Shown: piece after piece, positions 35,621 to 44,650 of the stretch | Position numbering within the stretch: the first letter of the stretch is position 1 | Layout of the letters: each line of letters starts with the position of its first letter | NCBI GenBank assembly: GCA_016841365.1 | Contig: JAENZI010000009.1 | Coordinates: 62,001-126,000 of the forward strand | DNA from: Anaerolineaceae bacterium | GTDB lineage: Bacteria; Chloroflexota; Anaerolineae; Anaerolineales; Anaerolineaceae | Length of the DNA: 64,000 nucleotides | Direction: 5' to 3' | The notes under the pieces: generated by a model | Told to the model about the DNA's origin: nothing | What the model saw: only the letters and a program-made list of their open reading frames with translations | Database searches by the model: none | Translations under genes and position numbers: made by a program

Positions 35621-36970
35621 CTATCGCTCGGACATCTTTTCCCGAATCGCTTCTGCAAAGCGTGTCTGAACACCTTCAAAAGGAATGCGTGCCATGATGG
35701 GCGCAAAGAAACCGGATACGATCAATTCTTCAGCATCTGTTTTGGGAATGCCGCGGCTAAGCAAATAAAACATCTCATCTTCGTCAATTTTCCCGACTGT
35801 TGCGCCGTGTGTACAACGAACATCATCCGCCAATATCTCAAGCCCGGGGATGGAATCAGCACGAGCACCCTTACTCAGCACCAGGTTGCGGTTCGCCTGA
35901 TAACCATCCGTGCCAATCGCGCCAGGAGCCACATAGATCATCCCCTGCCACACGGAACGACTTTCGTCCATCAAAGCACCTTTGTAAAGCAAGTCGCTGG
36001 TGGTGTCCTTCGCCATGTGGTTCTGTTGCGTGTCATGGTCAAGATGCTGGTCGCCAGAAGTAAAATAGAAACCCGACATCCTCGCCATCGCACCGGGTTC
36101 CATCAGGTCAATATCCGAGAAGTTCTTTGTCAGATGGGTACCCATCGCACCGAAAATCCATTCGAGCGTCCCATCCCCCATTACCCTGGCGCGTTCCCGG
36201 GTAAATGACCACACATTCTTTCCCCAGGATTGCAGTTCGACAAAATTCAACCGAGCATTTCTGCCAACATAGATCTCAACAATTCCGTCATGAAAGATTT
36301 GATTGCCCTCATCTTCATTCGGAGAAGCAGACTCATGCACAAACGTCACCTGCGCACCATCTTCCACATAAATCACAAGGTGGTTGATGTAAGCCATGTT
36401 CTCCCCACCCCCCCAATATAAGCTGTGCAAAGGCTGTTCAATGATGACATTTTTAGGAACATACAATAAAACACCCTCAGTCCCTAAAGCTGCTGCTAAT
36501 GCACTGAATTTATCTTCGTCTGGCAAAACAATATCGCCCAATATTCCAGCTAACAGGTCTGGTTGTTCCATCTCAGCAGTATGGAAGTCAGTAAAGATCA
36601 CACCCTGCTCCGCTAATGAAGGGTCAAGCGATTGGGCAGGTTTCACTGCACCAGAAACGATCTGCCCCATGCGGTACTCATCTGTGACGATTGGGTTCAA
36701 AAATCGCTCAGGTGGAGAATCCAGTTGATTGTCACTGTCCAACGAAAAGGTTTCGGTCTTCAACCCACGAATATCTGTTCTGCGCCATGCCTCATCCTTT
36801 AGTGTGGGAAAAGGCAACGATTGATACGCCTCCCAGGCAGAGCGATGGTATTCTCTCAAGGCAGTGTGTTTGACTTCCGGTAGTTGGTCAATCGAAAATG
36901 AAAAGTCAGCCAATGACTCTCTTCTTCGGCTGGGAGTTTTCCGCGTGATTATTTTAGGAGCATTTGGCAT
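35621..36970 (-). CDS. sufD: Fe-S cluster assembly protein SufD
   Basis: A 449-residue SufB/SufD-family protein. The conserved C-terminal beta-helix carries GATVGKIDEDEMFYLLSRGIPKTDAEELIVSGFF, which includes the histidine preceding the GATVG segment (CTHGATVG). It forms the SufBC2D scaffold with SufB and SufC that assembles Fe-S clusters. The N-terminal helical region is divergent, as is usual. It lies 26 bases after sufB in the sufC-B-D operon. sufS and sufE/sufU are not in this window. Confidence 0.93.
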   Translation of the reverse strand: MPNAPKIITRKTPSRRRESLADFSFSIDQLPEVKHTALREYHRSAWEAYQSLPFPTLKDEAWRRTDIRGLKTETFSLDSDNQLDSPPERFLNPIVTDEYRMGQIVSGAVKPAQSLDPSLAEQGVIFTDFHTAEMEQPDLLAGILGDIVLPDEDKFSALAAALGTEGVLLYVPKNVIIEQPLHSLYWGGGENMAYINHLVIYVEDGAQVTFVHESASPNEDEGNQIFHDGIVEIYVGRNARLNFVELQSWGKNVWSFTRERARVMGDGTLEWIFGAMGTHLTKNFSDIDLMEPGAMARMSGFYFTSGDQHLDHDTQQNHMAKDTTSDLLYKGALMDESRSVWQGMIYVAPGAIGTDGYQANRNLVLSKGARADSIPGLEILADDVRCTHGATVGKIDEDEMFYLLSRGIPKTDAEELIVSGFFAPIMARIPFEGVQTRFAEAIREKMSER

Positions 36971-36995
36971 TGTAATAATTCTTCTTCTTTCCGGG

Positions 36996-38408
36996 CTATC
37001 CTACTGATCCAATCATCTGCAATTGAATCAATCGGTTCATTTCTACTGCGTATTCCATGGGTAATTCTTTGACCAGCGGCTCAATAAAGCCGGAAACAAC
37101 CATCGTGGTTGCTTCTTCTTCGCTCAGACCACGGCTCATCAGGTAAAACAATTGCTGCTCACCCACCTTCGACACCGTCGCTTCGTGGCCTAATGACACA
37201 TCCTGGGCATCTACCTCGATATAAGGGTAGGTATCCGATCGTGATTCAGGATCCAGCAACAGGGCATCACACACAACATTTGATTTTGATCCCTCAGCGT
37301 TTGCATGGACCTTCAATAACCCACGGTAGGATGAACGTCCGTTGCCGCGGCTGATGGATTTGGATGTGATCTTACTGCTGGTGTTCGGCGCAAAATGAAT
37401 CACCTTACCGCCGGCATCCTGATGCTGACCAGGACCTGCAAAGGCAACCGATAGGATCTCACCGTGAGCACCCTCTTCCATCAGGTAGCATGAGGGATAC
37501 TTCATGGTCGTTTTTGAACCTAGGTTCGAATCGACCCATTCCATCGTTCCATTTTCATAAACCTTGGCACGTTGGGTGACAAGATTGTAGACATTGTTCG
37601 ACCAGTTTTGAATGGTAGTGTACCTTACGCGTGCATTCTTCTTTACCACAATTTCAATCACGCCGCTGTGGAAGGAATTTGTGGAGTATGTTGGGGCAGT
37701 ACAGCCTTCAACATAGTGCACCTGTGCGCCCTCATCTGCGATGATCAACGACCGCTCGAACTGCCCAATGTTGGCAGAATTCAATCTAAAATAAGCCTGC
37801 AGCGGCAAATCCACCTTGGTATTGGGCGGGATGTACACAAACGATCCACCAGACCAGACAGCGCTGTTCAAGGCTGCAAATTTATTATCCTGTATTGGGA
37901 TGACGGTTGAAAAATATTGCCGAAAGATATCTGGATGCTGCCGCAACCCCTCTTCGATCGAGAGAAAGATGACACCTTGCTCTTTTAATTCTTCTTGCAC
38001 ATTGTGATAGATCATTTCTGATTCATATTGTGCGCCGACTCCAGCGAGGTATTTTTGTTCCGCTTCTGGAATGCCTAATTTATCAAATGTGTTTTTGATC
38101 GTTTCAGGGATTTCGTCCCAGGTGCGGCCTTCTTGATCGGTGGGCTTGACATAGAAAAAGATCTCATCCAGATTGAGGTCACTCAGGTCAGCGCCCCAGG
38201 TAGGAATTGGACGCTCCTGAAAGTGTTTCAATGCCTTTAATCTGAATTCCAGCATCCAGGCAGGTTCTCGTTTCATTGCCGATATCTGGCGAACAACATC
38301 TTCGTCAAGACCTTTACGGCTTTTAAACACAGATGTGTCCGGATCACTAAATCCGAACTGATATTCCCCAAAATCGTCTAATGATTCTGTCTTTGGGTTT
38401 TTACCCAT
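36996..38408 (-). CDS. sufB: Fe-S cluster assembly scaffold SufB
   Basis: A 470-residue core scaffold on which clusters are built. It has the family start [55 protein letters not shown] with the conserved Cys, and a C-terminal [29 protein letters not shown]. Length and motifs are canonical. It lies between sufC and sufD on the minus strand. Confidence 0.96.
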   Translation of the reverse strand: MGKNPKTESLDDFGEYQFGFSDPDTSVFKSRKGLDEDVVRQISAMKREPAWMLEFRLKALKHFQERPIPTWGADLSDLNLDEIFFYVKPTDQEGRTWDEIPETIKNTFDKLGIPEAEQKYLAGVGAQYESEMIYHNVQEELKEQGVIFLSIEEGLRQHPDIFRQYFSTVIPIQDNKFAALNSAVWSGGSFVYIPPNTKVDLPLQAYFRLNSANIGQFERSLIIADEGAQVHYVEGCTAPTYSTNSFHSGVIEIVVKKNARVRYTTIQNWSNNVYNLVTQRAKVYENGTMEWVDSNLGSKTTMKYPSCYLMEEGAHGEILSVAFAGPGQHQDAGGKVIHFAPNTSSKITSKSISRGNGRSSYRGLLKVHANAEGSKSNVVCDALLLDPESRSDTYPYIEVDAQDVSLGHEATVSKVGEQQLFYLMSRGLSEEEATTMVVSGFIEPLVKELPMEYAVEMNRLIQLQMIGSVG

Positions 38409-38431
38409 AGAAGTTACTCCGTTTAATTCTC

Positions 38432-39208
38432 TTACGCTTCCAATGGCTGACCGTATTTCTCACGCACCCAGTCATATCCCTCATTTTCGAGTAGCAATGC
38501 CAGATCATGCCCACCCGATTCCACAATACGGCCGTCATACATCACGTGCACAAAATCAGGCTGAATGTAGTTCAATATCCGCTGATAATGGGTGATAACC
38601 ATCACGCCCATATTTGGGCCTTTTAGTGTATTCACACCTTCTGAAACAATTCGGATGGCATCGATATCAAGGCCTGAATCGGTTTCATCAAGGATGGCAA
38701 AGGCTGGCTCCAGCACAGCAAGCTGCAAAACCTCTGTGCGTTTCTTTTCACCACCTGAAAATCCCTCGTTCAGGTAACGCCCACCAAACGAGTATTCCAT
38801 TTCCAGCATGTCCATCTTCGACTTGAGCAATTTTCTGAAATCCAAAACTGAAATATCCTCTTGCGGTGGGTCTGCATGGCGCCGGCGGGAATTGAGCGCT
38901 GTCCGTAAGAAATTTGCGACAGTCACACCTGGTATGGATACAGGATACTGAAATGCCAGGAAAATCCCTGCCCGAGAGCGTTCATCCGCAGCCATTTCCA
39001 GCACACTTTCACCGTCAATCAAAATGTCACCTTCGGTGACTTCATAATTGGGATGCCCCATAATGGTATTTGCCAGTGTCGATTTACCTGTCCCATTCGG
39101 ACCCATGATCGCATGTACTTCTCCTTGATGCACTTTAAGGTCAAGTCCTCTGAGGATGGGATTATCCTCGATCGAGACATGTAAGTTTTTTATGGTTAAT
39201 TCTGGCAT
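38432..39208 (-). CDS. sufC: Fe-S cluster assembly ATPase SufC
   Basis: A 258-residue ABC-type ATPase of the Suf system. Walker A is [12 protein letters not shown], the signature is [14 protein letters not shown], Walker B is [16 protein letters not shown], and the H-loop is [13 protein letters not shown]. It energises the SufBC2D scaffold in the cytoplasm. It is the first gene of the sufCBD operon, preceded by AAGGAGTATGG and by a promoter carrying the repeat shared with sufR. Confidence 0.97.
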   Translation of the reverse strand: MPELTIKNLHVSIEDNPILRGLDLKVHQGEVHAIMGPNGTGKSTLANTIMGHPNYEVTEGDILIDGESVLEMAADERSRAGIFLAFQYPVSIPGVTVANFLRTALNSRRRHADPPQEDISVLDFRKLLKSKMDMLEMEYSFGGRYLNEGFSGGEKKRTEVLQLAVLEPAFAILDETDSGLDIDAIRIVSEGVNTLKGPNMGVMVITHYQRILNYIQPDFVHVMYDGRIVESGGHDLALLLENEGYDWVREKYGQPLEA

Positions 39209-39227
39209 CCATACTCCTTATACAATT

Positions 39228-39245
39228 TGGATATTTTTATCCAAT
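39228..39245. promoter_or_regulatory. Inverted repeat in the sufC 5' untranslated region
   Basis: TTGGATA-tttt-TATCCAA, a perfect seven-base inverted repeat lying between the predicted sufC transcription start and the ribosome site. A related TTGGATAA...TATCC repeat lies in the 5' region of the sufR gene (40768-40784). Either an operator or an RNA hairpin close to the ribosome site. Confidence 0.55.
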
Positions 39246-39282
39246 ATTATCTTAATTATCTAATTTTATTTGAGCAACCGAA

Positions 39283-39327
39283 TTATAGCATGCACAAATT
39301 TCATAGTCAATATTTAGCATAAATATC
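39283..39327 (-). promoter_or_regulatory. sufC promoter with SufR-type operator overlapping -35
   Basis: On the minus strand TTGACT (39311-39306) and TATAAT (39288-39283) are 17 bases apart, a near-perfect promoter. ATATTTA-N3-TAAATAT (39311-39327) is a perfect seven-base inverted repeat that abuts the -35. The same repeat occupies the same position in the sufR promoter. Confidence 0.75.
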
Positions 39328-39448
39328 TAATAAATTAATAACATTCCCCTGCGCATCAACTATCAAGAGCACTATACACTATCAAATCATTTGATTCATA
39401 TGGTAAACTTAAAGCGCATTCAAATATTTCTATTAGAAAGGATAACTA

Positions 39449-39994
39449 ATGGCAGACAAGAAAAGCAAGAAAAGCATTTTTGGCAAGGCAATCGATGCAA
39501 TTTCAAACCGGGACGAAAAAGAGGACATCCAGAGTTTAGAGGATGAACTCGCTGAAGCCAAGAAAGAAGCAGCAGCAGCCAAAGAAGCCATCAAGTCCAT
39601 GCTGGATCAAAATGCCGACGTTAAGAAAGATAAGTACGCAACCGAAAAAGCCGTTGAAGAAAAAGAAAAACGGATCGCTGAGCTTGAAAGAAAACTTCGA
39701 GAAAAGACCCAAGCTGAACGAAAGGATTTGATCGAAGAACGACGCAAAGCCCGCGAAGAAGCAATGGATAAACTGGAAAAACTCAAAAAACCTAAGATCA
39801 TCACCACCCATGTTGTTGACGAAGAAAATCCAACCCTGAGCCATATCGCACTCAAATATTACAAGCATGCCACCCCGCCCTACTGGAAATATCTGGTGGA
39901 GCATAACAAAGAATTGCTGGATGGAAGCGAAAAGAATCTGCGCTTAGGCATGGAAATCGTCATCCCTGAACTGCCTGAGGAACTTAAAGACTAA
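39449..39994 (+). CDS. Coiled-coil protein with LysM-like C-terminus
   Basis: A 181-residue protein with no signal peptide, so probably cytoplasmic. Residues about 25-110 are highly charged and form a predicted coiled coil rich in Glu, Lys and Ala. The C-terminal 55 residues (NPTLSHIALKYYKHATPPYWKYLVEHNKELL...LRLGMEIVIPELPEEL) resemble a LysM domain of the cytosolic YgaU/Kbp kind. The gene is followed by the next ORF after one base, implying co-translation. Function unknown. It lies between sufC and sufR but starts about 120 bases from the sufC promoter on the other strand. Confidence 0.6.
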   Translation: MADKKSKKSIFGKAIDAISNRDEKEDIQSLEDELAEAKKEAAAAKEAIKSMLDQNADVKKDKYATEKAVEEKEKRIAELERKLREKTQAERKDLIEERRKAREEAMDKLEKLKKPKIITTHVVDEENPTLSHIALKYYKHATPPYWKYLVEHNKELLDGSEKNLRLGMEIVIPELPEELKD

Positions 39995-39995
39995 C

Positions 39996-40628
39996 ATGGC
40001 AAATGAATTAAATCTAAGCAACATCTTCGGATCTGTAACGCAACAACTGGCACAGAAACAAGAAACGCTGAACGAGGCTGACGACTATAATCACAATCAT
40101 GGTGATCACATGGTACAGATATTCAACCTCATTCAGGGTGCTGTATCACAAAAACAAGATCAGCCCGTGGCAGAGCAGTTAGGTTATGCAAGCAAAGTCG
40201 TTAAAGAGCAAGCGAACAGCGGCTCGGCGGCACTCTACGCCCAAAACTTGTCGAATGCAGCACAGAAGTTTTCTGGTTCCGAATTAAAACCAGATATGCT
40301 TGGAACGCTGGTACAAAGCTTATTAGGCGTTGAAAAACCTCAACCAGCACCGCAGCCAAAACAGACAGGCGGTTTCTTAGGGTCACTGCTTTCAAGCCTG
40401 ACCGGAAAGAAACAAACCAGCCAGCAGGACCAGGGTTTGGATCTTAATGACCTATTGCAAGTTGGAATGGCGTTTTATCAATCCAAACAAGAAGGTGATA
40501 ACAACACCCAGGCGATCATGGACGCACTGATGGCAGCCAGCCCAATGGGGCAATCCGCCCATCGCGCGCAATCCGGTTCAGTCGTTGCTTCAACCATCCT
40601 GGATTTTGCCAAATCACTCAATCAGTAA
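39996..40628 (+). CDS. Hypothetical protein with Gln-rich linker
   Basis: A 210-residue protein I do not recognise. The N-terminal half is helical and polar (NLSNIFGSVTQQLAQKQETLNEADDYNHNHGDHMVQIFNLI), with an HNHGDHM stretch that could bind metal or recall Dak-type domains. A Pro/Gln linker (QPAPQPKQTGG) leads to a second helical half (LDLNDLLQVGMAFYQSKQEGDNNTQAIMDALMAASPMGQSAHRA). No signal peptide and no cysteine. It is coupled to the upstream LysM-like gene and is followed by a terminator. The pair probably functions together. Confidence 0.55.
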   Translation: MANELNLSNIFGSVTQQLAQKQETLNEADDYNHNHGDHMVQIFNLIQGAVSQKQDQPVAEQLGYASKVVKEQANSGSAALYAQNLSNAAQKFSGSELKPDMLGTLVQSLLGVEKPQPAPQPKQTGGFLGSLLSSLTGKKQTSQQDQGLDLNDLLQVGMAFYQSKQEGDNNTQAIMDALMAASPMGQSAHRAQSGSVVASTILDFAKSLNQ

Positions 40629-40647
40629 AATAAAAACATTCAAGTCA

Positions 40648-40673
40648 AAGATGCCCAAATTTGGGCATCTTTT
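40648..40673 (+). terminator. Rho-independent terminator
   Basis: AAAGATGCCCAAA/TTTGGGCATCTTT forms a continuous palindrome with a following T-rich tract, just after the 39996 gene. It isolates this pair from sufR. Confidence 0.85.
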
Positions 40674-40709
40674 TGTTTAACTGACAGAGTCACACCTCGA
40701 ATTTTTAGG

Positions 40710-40755
40710 ATATTTATCTTAAATATTGACAAACCAAATCCCAGCGTGCTAAAAT
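40710..40755 (+). promoter_or_regulatory. sufR promoter with the shared operator
   Basis: TTGACA (40726-40731) and TAAAAT (40750-40755) are 18 bases apart. ATATTTA-N3-TAAATAT (40710-40726) abuts the -35, exactly as in the sufC promoter. Over 22 bases ending in TTGAC the two promoters differ at only two positions. This predicts autoregulation. Confidence 0.75.
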
Positions 40756-40767
40756 CACTTGCACAAA

Positions 40768-40784
40768 TTGGATAATTCCTATCC
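40768..40784. promoter_or_regulatory. TTGGATAA...TATCC repeat upstream of sufR
   Basis: GGATA-N5-TATCC, preceded by TT, lies between the predicted -10 and the sufR start. It resembles the TTGGATA-N4-TATCCAA repeat in the sufC leader, with one extra spacer base. A possible second operator common to both genes. Confidence 0.45.
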
Positions 40785-40801
40785 TGTTATGAGGACATTT
40801 T

Positions 40802-41425
40802 ATGAAAAGCACGCGGGAAAAGATATTACACACCTTGCTGGTTCATCCCAGATCAACCATCAATGAATTGGCAGAAGCTGTTGGGATTAACGGCATTTCG
40901 ATTCGCCATCACCTTTCATCCTTAGAAGCAGATAACTTGATCACCTCTACTGAAGAACGGCATGGGGTCGGACGCCCTCGGTTAATCTATTCACTCACAG
41001 ATAAAGGGGTTGAAGAGTTTCCCACCAGTTACCTGCACTTCACCAGGTTGCTGCTTTCGTCACTCAAAGAACGCATGACCGAAGAAGAGTTTAGCCATGT
41101 TTTCGCCCAAATCGGTTCGGAACTCGCTGCTGATCTGCTGCCCAGGTCAAAAAATATCCCTCTGGACGAGCAAATCAAACAACTCGATAAAATGCTGAAG
41201 GAACAAGGTTACATCGTGGAATGGCACGAAAACCAGGATGTTTACAGGCTGGAAATTCTCTCCTGCCCATATAATAAATTGTCTGCAGAATTTCCAGAAA
41301 TGTGTGCCATGGATGCGAGCATTGTTTCAGAATTCCTAACCACACCTATTGAGGTTGAATCCAGCATCCATTCAGAAGCCAAAAAATGTGCTTATATTAT
41401 CCCTAAGAAACAAAAGAAGGCATAA
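40802..41425 (+). CDS. sufR: SufR-like Fe-S-sensing transcriptional regulator
   Basis: A 207-residue winged-helix regulator. The N-terminal HTH (ILHTLLVHPRSTINELAEAVGINGISIRHHLSSLEADNLI) is followed by the wing GVGRPRLIYSLT. The C-terminal region holds C-x12-C-x27-C (SCPYNKL...EMCAMD...KKCAYI), close to the C-x12-C-x13-C-x14-C of cyanobacterial SufR with the middle-right cysteine missing. SufR binds an Fe-S cluster and represses suf genes. The neighbouring sufT, the nearby sufCBD operon and the shared operator repeats support the role. Cluster binding here is inferred. Confidence 0.85.
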   Translation: MKSTREKILHTLLVHPRSTINELAEAVGINGISIRHHLSSLEADNLITSTEERHGVGRPRLIYSLTDKGVEEFPTSYLHFTRLLLSSLKERMTEEEFSHVFAQIGSELAADLLPRSKNIPLDEQIKQLDKMLKEQGYIVEWHENQDVYRLEILSCPYNKLSAEFPEMCAMDASIVSEFLTTPIEVESSIHSEAKKCAYIIPKKQKKA

Positions 41426-41770
41426 ATGAAAGAAGATTTTGAGAATATCCCTGTATGGGATGTCGAAAATACCCACGCTGACCTCGTCCCTGCATTGGAA
41501 GATGGCTTGAGTGAGATCATTGACCCTGAATTAGGCTTAAATATCATTCAATTGGGGCTGGTTCGGAATATTGAAATTAAAGAAGATCATGCGGTTATCA
41601 CCATGATCCTGACCACCCCCTTCTGCCCCTACGGACCTTCGATGTTAGAACAAACTCGCAAAAAAGCTGAGAAAATCCTTGATATGCCGACCAAAATTAA
41701 TTATGGGCGTGAAACCTGGGATCCAACCATGATGGAAGAAGGCTTAGCAGACGATTGGGGTCTCTACTAA
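41426..41770 (+). CDS. sufT: SufT-like MIP18/DUF59 protein
   Basis: A 114-residue DUF59-family protein with DPELGLNIIQLGLVRNIEI and the conserved cysteine in TTPFCPYGPSM. SufT proteins aid Fe-S cluster maturation under high demand. Its ATG follows the sufR stop with no gap, so the two are co-translated. The C-terminus GRETWDPTMMEEGLADDWGLY is typical of MIP18-like proteins in suf loci. Confidence 0.85.
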   Translation: MKEDFENIPVWDVENTHADLVPALEDGLSEIIDPELGLNIIQLGLVRNIEIKEDHAVITMILTTPFCPYGPSMLEQTRKKAEKILDMPTKINYGRETWDPTMMEEGLADDWGLY

Positions 41771-41811
41771 TCTAAATTGGGGCGATATCAACTGCCTTGA
41801 ATCACATCGAT

Positions 41812-42141
41812 TTAGGGTTTAAACAGGTTAATCAATTTCATTCCAAGCGCCATATTTCCAGATACTTTTACTTTGCCTAAAATAAAAGCCCGCATCGCAT
41901 CTGTCTTGCCAGTCAGAAGGTTCACCCCATCTTTGGCATTGGCTTTGAGTGTCAGATCAGGCTCAGATGCTATCCCCTGTTCCACCTGGCAGGTCTGATC
42001 TTCAATCGTGATAACCCAGTTGGATGCGTCCTCCCCTGTAAAAATACATTGAACATTTGCAGAAATACCTACAGCCTTCTCAGCATTAAAATATTCGGGG
42101 ATAGATAGCATCATCTCATCAATACTTGTCTCACTCATCAT
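41812..42141 (-). CDS. SCP2 sterol-carrier-like domain protein
   Basis: A 109-residue protein formed by one SCP2-like fold. Features are VQCIFTGEDASNWVITIEDQTCQVEQGIASEPDLTLKANAKDGVNLLTG and ILGKVKVSGNMALGMKLINLF, the standard C-terminal half of the domain. Such proteins bind hydrophobic ligands. It is the last gene of a feoA-feoB-methyltransferase-SCP2 run, six bases after the methyltransferase. The ligand is unknown. Confidence 0.85.
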   Translation of the reverse strand: MMSETSIDEMMLSIPEYFNAEKAVGISANVQCIFTGEDASNWVITIEDQTCQVEQGIASEPDLTLKANAKDGVNLLTGKTDAMRAFILGKVKVSGNMALGMKLINLFKP

Positions 42142-42147
42142 TCCTCC

Positions 42148-42729
42148 TCATCCTTCAGATGAATTTTCTTTGGCAATAATAATCCATGCATTACCACGCT
42201 CAAAATGGGTCTCAATCTTTGTTGATTTATCGAATTGGCACATCCGCACAATTTCCTCTGGAAAGAGAAAATGACTGCGCATCAATAGGATTTTTTCGCC
42301 TAAGGCAATCAATTTTACAATAAAATTATTCTTATCCGGTTCCTCGACCACCATCTTCCCACCCTTAGCCAGCACCCGCCACATTTCATTCAAAGTCTCT
42401 TGTTGGTCAGCGACGTGATGCAGAGCATCAACCATGATAATCCGGTCAAAGGTCTGAGCAGCAAAGGGAAGTTTCTCTGATTGCGAGTTGACTGTTCGAA
42501 GCGATTTTTCTTGTGCCTTTCTGAGCATGCTGATGGCTGAATCAGCGATCAGCAAGTCGCTGCTGACTTCAGCAAAAAGTGCTGTCACACGGCCTGTCCC
42601 GCCGCCCACATCCAGCAATTTTTGGTTGGGCTGAAAATCAGCCTTAGCGACCATGGTGTGATCGACATGACGACCGAAGACCAGGTCGTAGATTGGGCTG
42701 ATTAAGTTGAAATGGTCAAAACCAGACAT
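42148..42729 (-). CDS. Class I SAM-dependent methyltransferase (UbiE-like)
   Basis: A 193-residue methyltransferase. Motif I is LLDVGGGTGRVTALF, the motif II region is LLIADSAISMLRKA, and it contains IIMVDALHHVADQQETLNEMWRVLAKGGKMVVEEP. I chose the ATG at 42729 with AAGGATGAT before it, eight bases after feoB; a longer frame would overlap feoB by 53 bases. A link to iron transport is not obvious. It is paired with an SCP2 lipid-binding protein, suggesting a lipid or quinone substrate. Confidence 0.78.
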   Translation of the reverse strand: MSGFDHFNLISPIYDLVFGRHVDHTMVAKADFQPNQKLLDVGGGTGRVTALFAEVSSDLLIADSAISMLRKAQEKSLRTVNSQSEKLPFAAQTFDRIIMVDALHHVADQQETLNEMWRVLAKGGKMVVEEPDKNNFIVKLIALGEKILLMRSHFLFPEEIVRMCQFDKSTKIETHFERGNAWIIIAKENSSEG

Positions 42730-42736
42730 ATCATCC

Positions 42737-44650
42737 TTAGAAAATAATTTCAGCAAACCCGCGTGCAACCAAACCAGCCAGGGCAGCAATCAGCGTGGTT
42801 AATGCCACAATCTGGTACATTGCTTTCCGCCCCAGCTCCTTTTTGATTGCCACCATTGTTGCCAAACATGGAATGTAAAAAACCACAAAAACAGCGTATG
42901 TAATCATCTGGACAGGTGTCAGCACAGTCGAAAAATCCATGCTGCCCAGTGCCTGACCCAACATGACCAGGGAAAGTTCTTTTCGTAAAACGCCAAAGAT
43001 GAGAGGTACCCCAACCTCATACGGCAAACCCAAAATCCATGACAAAGGACGCAGCAAGCCATTGAGGTATACAGCCACATTGATGTAATTAAGGATAGCC
43101 AAAACAACAGAGCCCACAATCAGCAGCGGCCATGCTTCAACAATAAATTCTCGCACACGCCACCAGGCTTTATTCAAAACGGTGCGTACCGTCGGAACAC
43201 GATAGACTGGCATCTCAAGGATCAACCCTGGAGAGGTATCCGGCACCAGCCGTGAAAGGATACGCGCAGTTAGTGCAATCACAAACAAATCGAACAAGTA
43301 GATCCCTAAAGCCAAAACCGGCCCAAGATAAAAAGCCACCAAGCCAAACACAACCGCTAAACGTGCTGCGCACGGCACTAATGTAGATAGGGCGGCAGAA
43401 ATAAACCGCTCACGCTTATCTTCCAAAATCCTGGTAGACATGATCGCAGGTACGTTACAGCCAAACCCAAGGATGAAGGGCACAATCGATTTCCCATGCA
43501 ATCCGATCTTATGCATCAGTGCGTCCATCAAAAACGCCACTCTCGGCAGGTAACCAATATCCTCCAACAATCCTAATCCAATCAAGAATGGCACAAGATA
43601 AGGCAACACAATCGCAACACCGCCCGAAACACCCTGGATCAATCCCACTAAAATCTGTGTAAAAAATCCATCCCCATCGCCAACAAGAGAGATGACCCAT
43701 GTTTCAACCTGGGCAAACAAGTCCATCAGCGGCGCTTCAATCAATCCACCGAGGATATACACGGCCTGAAAGAATAAATAAAGGATCGCAATCAAGAAGA
43801 CGTAGCCCAGCCATGGGTGCAGAAGGATATCGTCCAGCCGGTCTCGAAATGTGATGTTCCGTTTCCCCTGCTTGATCACCTGGCTTGCGATTTGGTCAGC
43901 CAAATTATTCCGCTCACCAATGATGATCCAGTCAATCGACCGCCCGCGCTGATGCTGAAGCCCGTTTTTAATCGTCTTTAAGTCGTCAGCAAGCTTGGGT
44001 TTCTGAGATGTGGCATCCGCAATAATCGCCTCATCTCCCTCCAGCAACTTAATCGCCAAAGCACGCGTGTTTAAGTGGCTTTCAACATCCCCCAGGTTCT
44101 TTGCTAATACTTCCAGTGCTTGCTCAACATCATTGCTGTATCTCGGTCGGGTCGCCAGCCGGTTTTCATGCCCAATGCTGTAGGCTTTTGTAAACAAGGG
44201 TTGGATGCCTCTGCCCTTTGATGCGATCATCGGAATAACTGCTAAACCAAAAATCTCTTCTAAAGCTCTGACGTCGATTCTGATCCCAAGCCGATCTGCC
44301 TCGTCCATCATGTTCAAAGCGATCACCATCGGGATTTCGAGCTCAAGCAACTCAATCGTCATCGCTAATCCATGTGCCAGATTCGATGCATCCAGCACAT
44401 TCACAACCACATCCACCTCATTCGAAGTGAGGTATTTGATAACTTCGCGTTCTGCCGGGTTGCTACCGGCTAATGTGTAGGTCCCGGGGAGATCGACGAC
44501 ATCAACCACATCCCCGAGCACCCTGACTTGACTTTCAGTGAATGTAACGGTTGTCCCAGAAAAATTGCCGGTTTCTGCTTTATATCCGGCAATCTGATTA
44601 AAAAGTGTACTTTTCCCACAATTGGGTTGTCCAATTAAACCAATTCGCAT
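42737..44650 (-). CDS. feoB: Ferrous iron transporter FeoB
   Basis: A 637-residue inner-membrane Fe2+ importer. The N-terminal G-domain has GQPNCGKSTLFNQIAG, TGNFSGTTV and VDLPGTYTLAGSNPAE, with an NMMDEAD base motif. A helical spacer and the membrane domain follow, with GFGCNVPAIMSTRILEDKRERF and the GVLRKELSLVML Gate segment. Length is normal to slightly short because the C-terminal cysteine tail is missing. It overlaps feoA by one base. Confidence 0.96.
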   Translation of the reverse strand: MRIGLIGQPNCGKSTLFNQIAGYKAETGNFSGTTVTFTESQVRVLGDVVDVVDLPGTYTLAGSNPAEREVIKYLTSNEVDVVVNVLDASNLAHGLAMTIELLELEIPMVIALNMMDEADRLGIRIDVRALEEIFGLAVIPMIASKGRGIQPLFTKAYSIGHENRLATRPRYSNDVEQALEVLAKNLGDVESHLNTRALAIKLLEGDEAIIADATSQKPKLADDLKTIKNGLQHQRGRSIDWIIIGERNNLADQIASQVIKQGKRNITFRDRLDDILLHPWLGYVFLIAILYLFFQAVYILGGLIEAPLMDLFAQVETWVISLVGDGDGFFTQILVGLIQGVSGGVAIVLPYLVPFLIGLGLLEDIGYLPRVAFLMDALMHKIGLHGKSIVPFILGFGCNVPAIMSTRILEDKRERFISAALSTLVPCAARLAVVFGLVAFYLGPVLALGIYLFDLFVIALTARILSRLVPDTSPGLILEMPVYRVPTVRTVLNKAWWRVREFIVEAWPLLIVGSVVLAILNYINVAVYLNGLLRPLSWILGLPYEVGVPLIFGVLRKELSLVMLGQALGSMDFSTVLTPVQMITYAVFVVFYIPCLATMVAIKKELGRKAMYQIVALTTLIAALAGLVARGFAEIIF

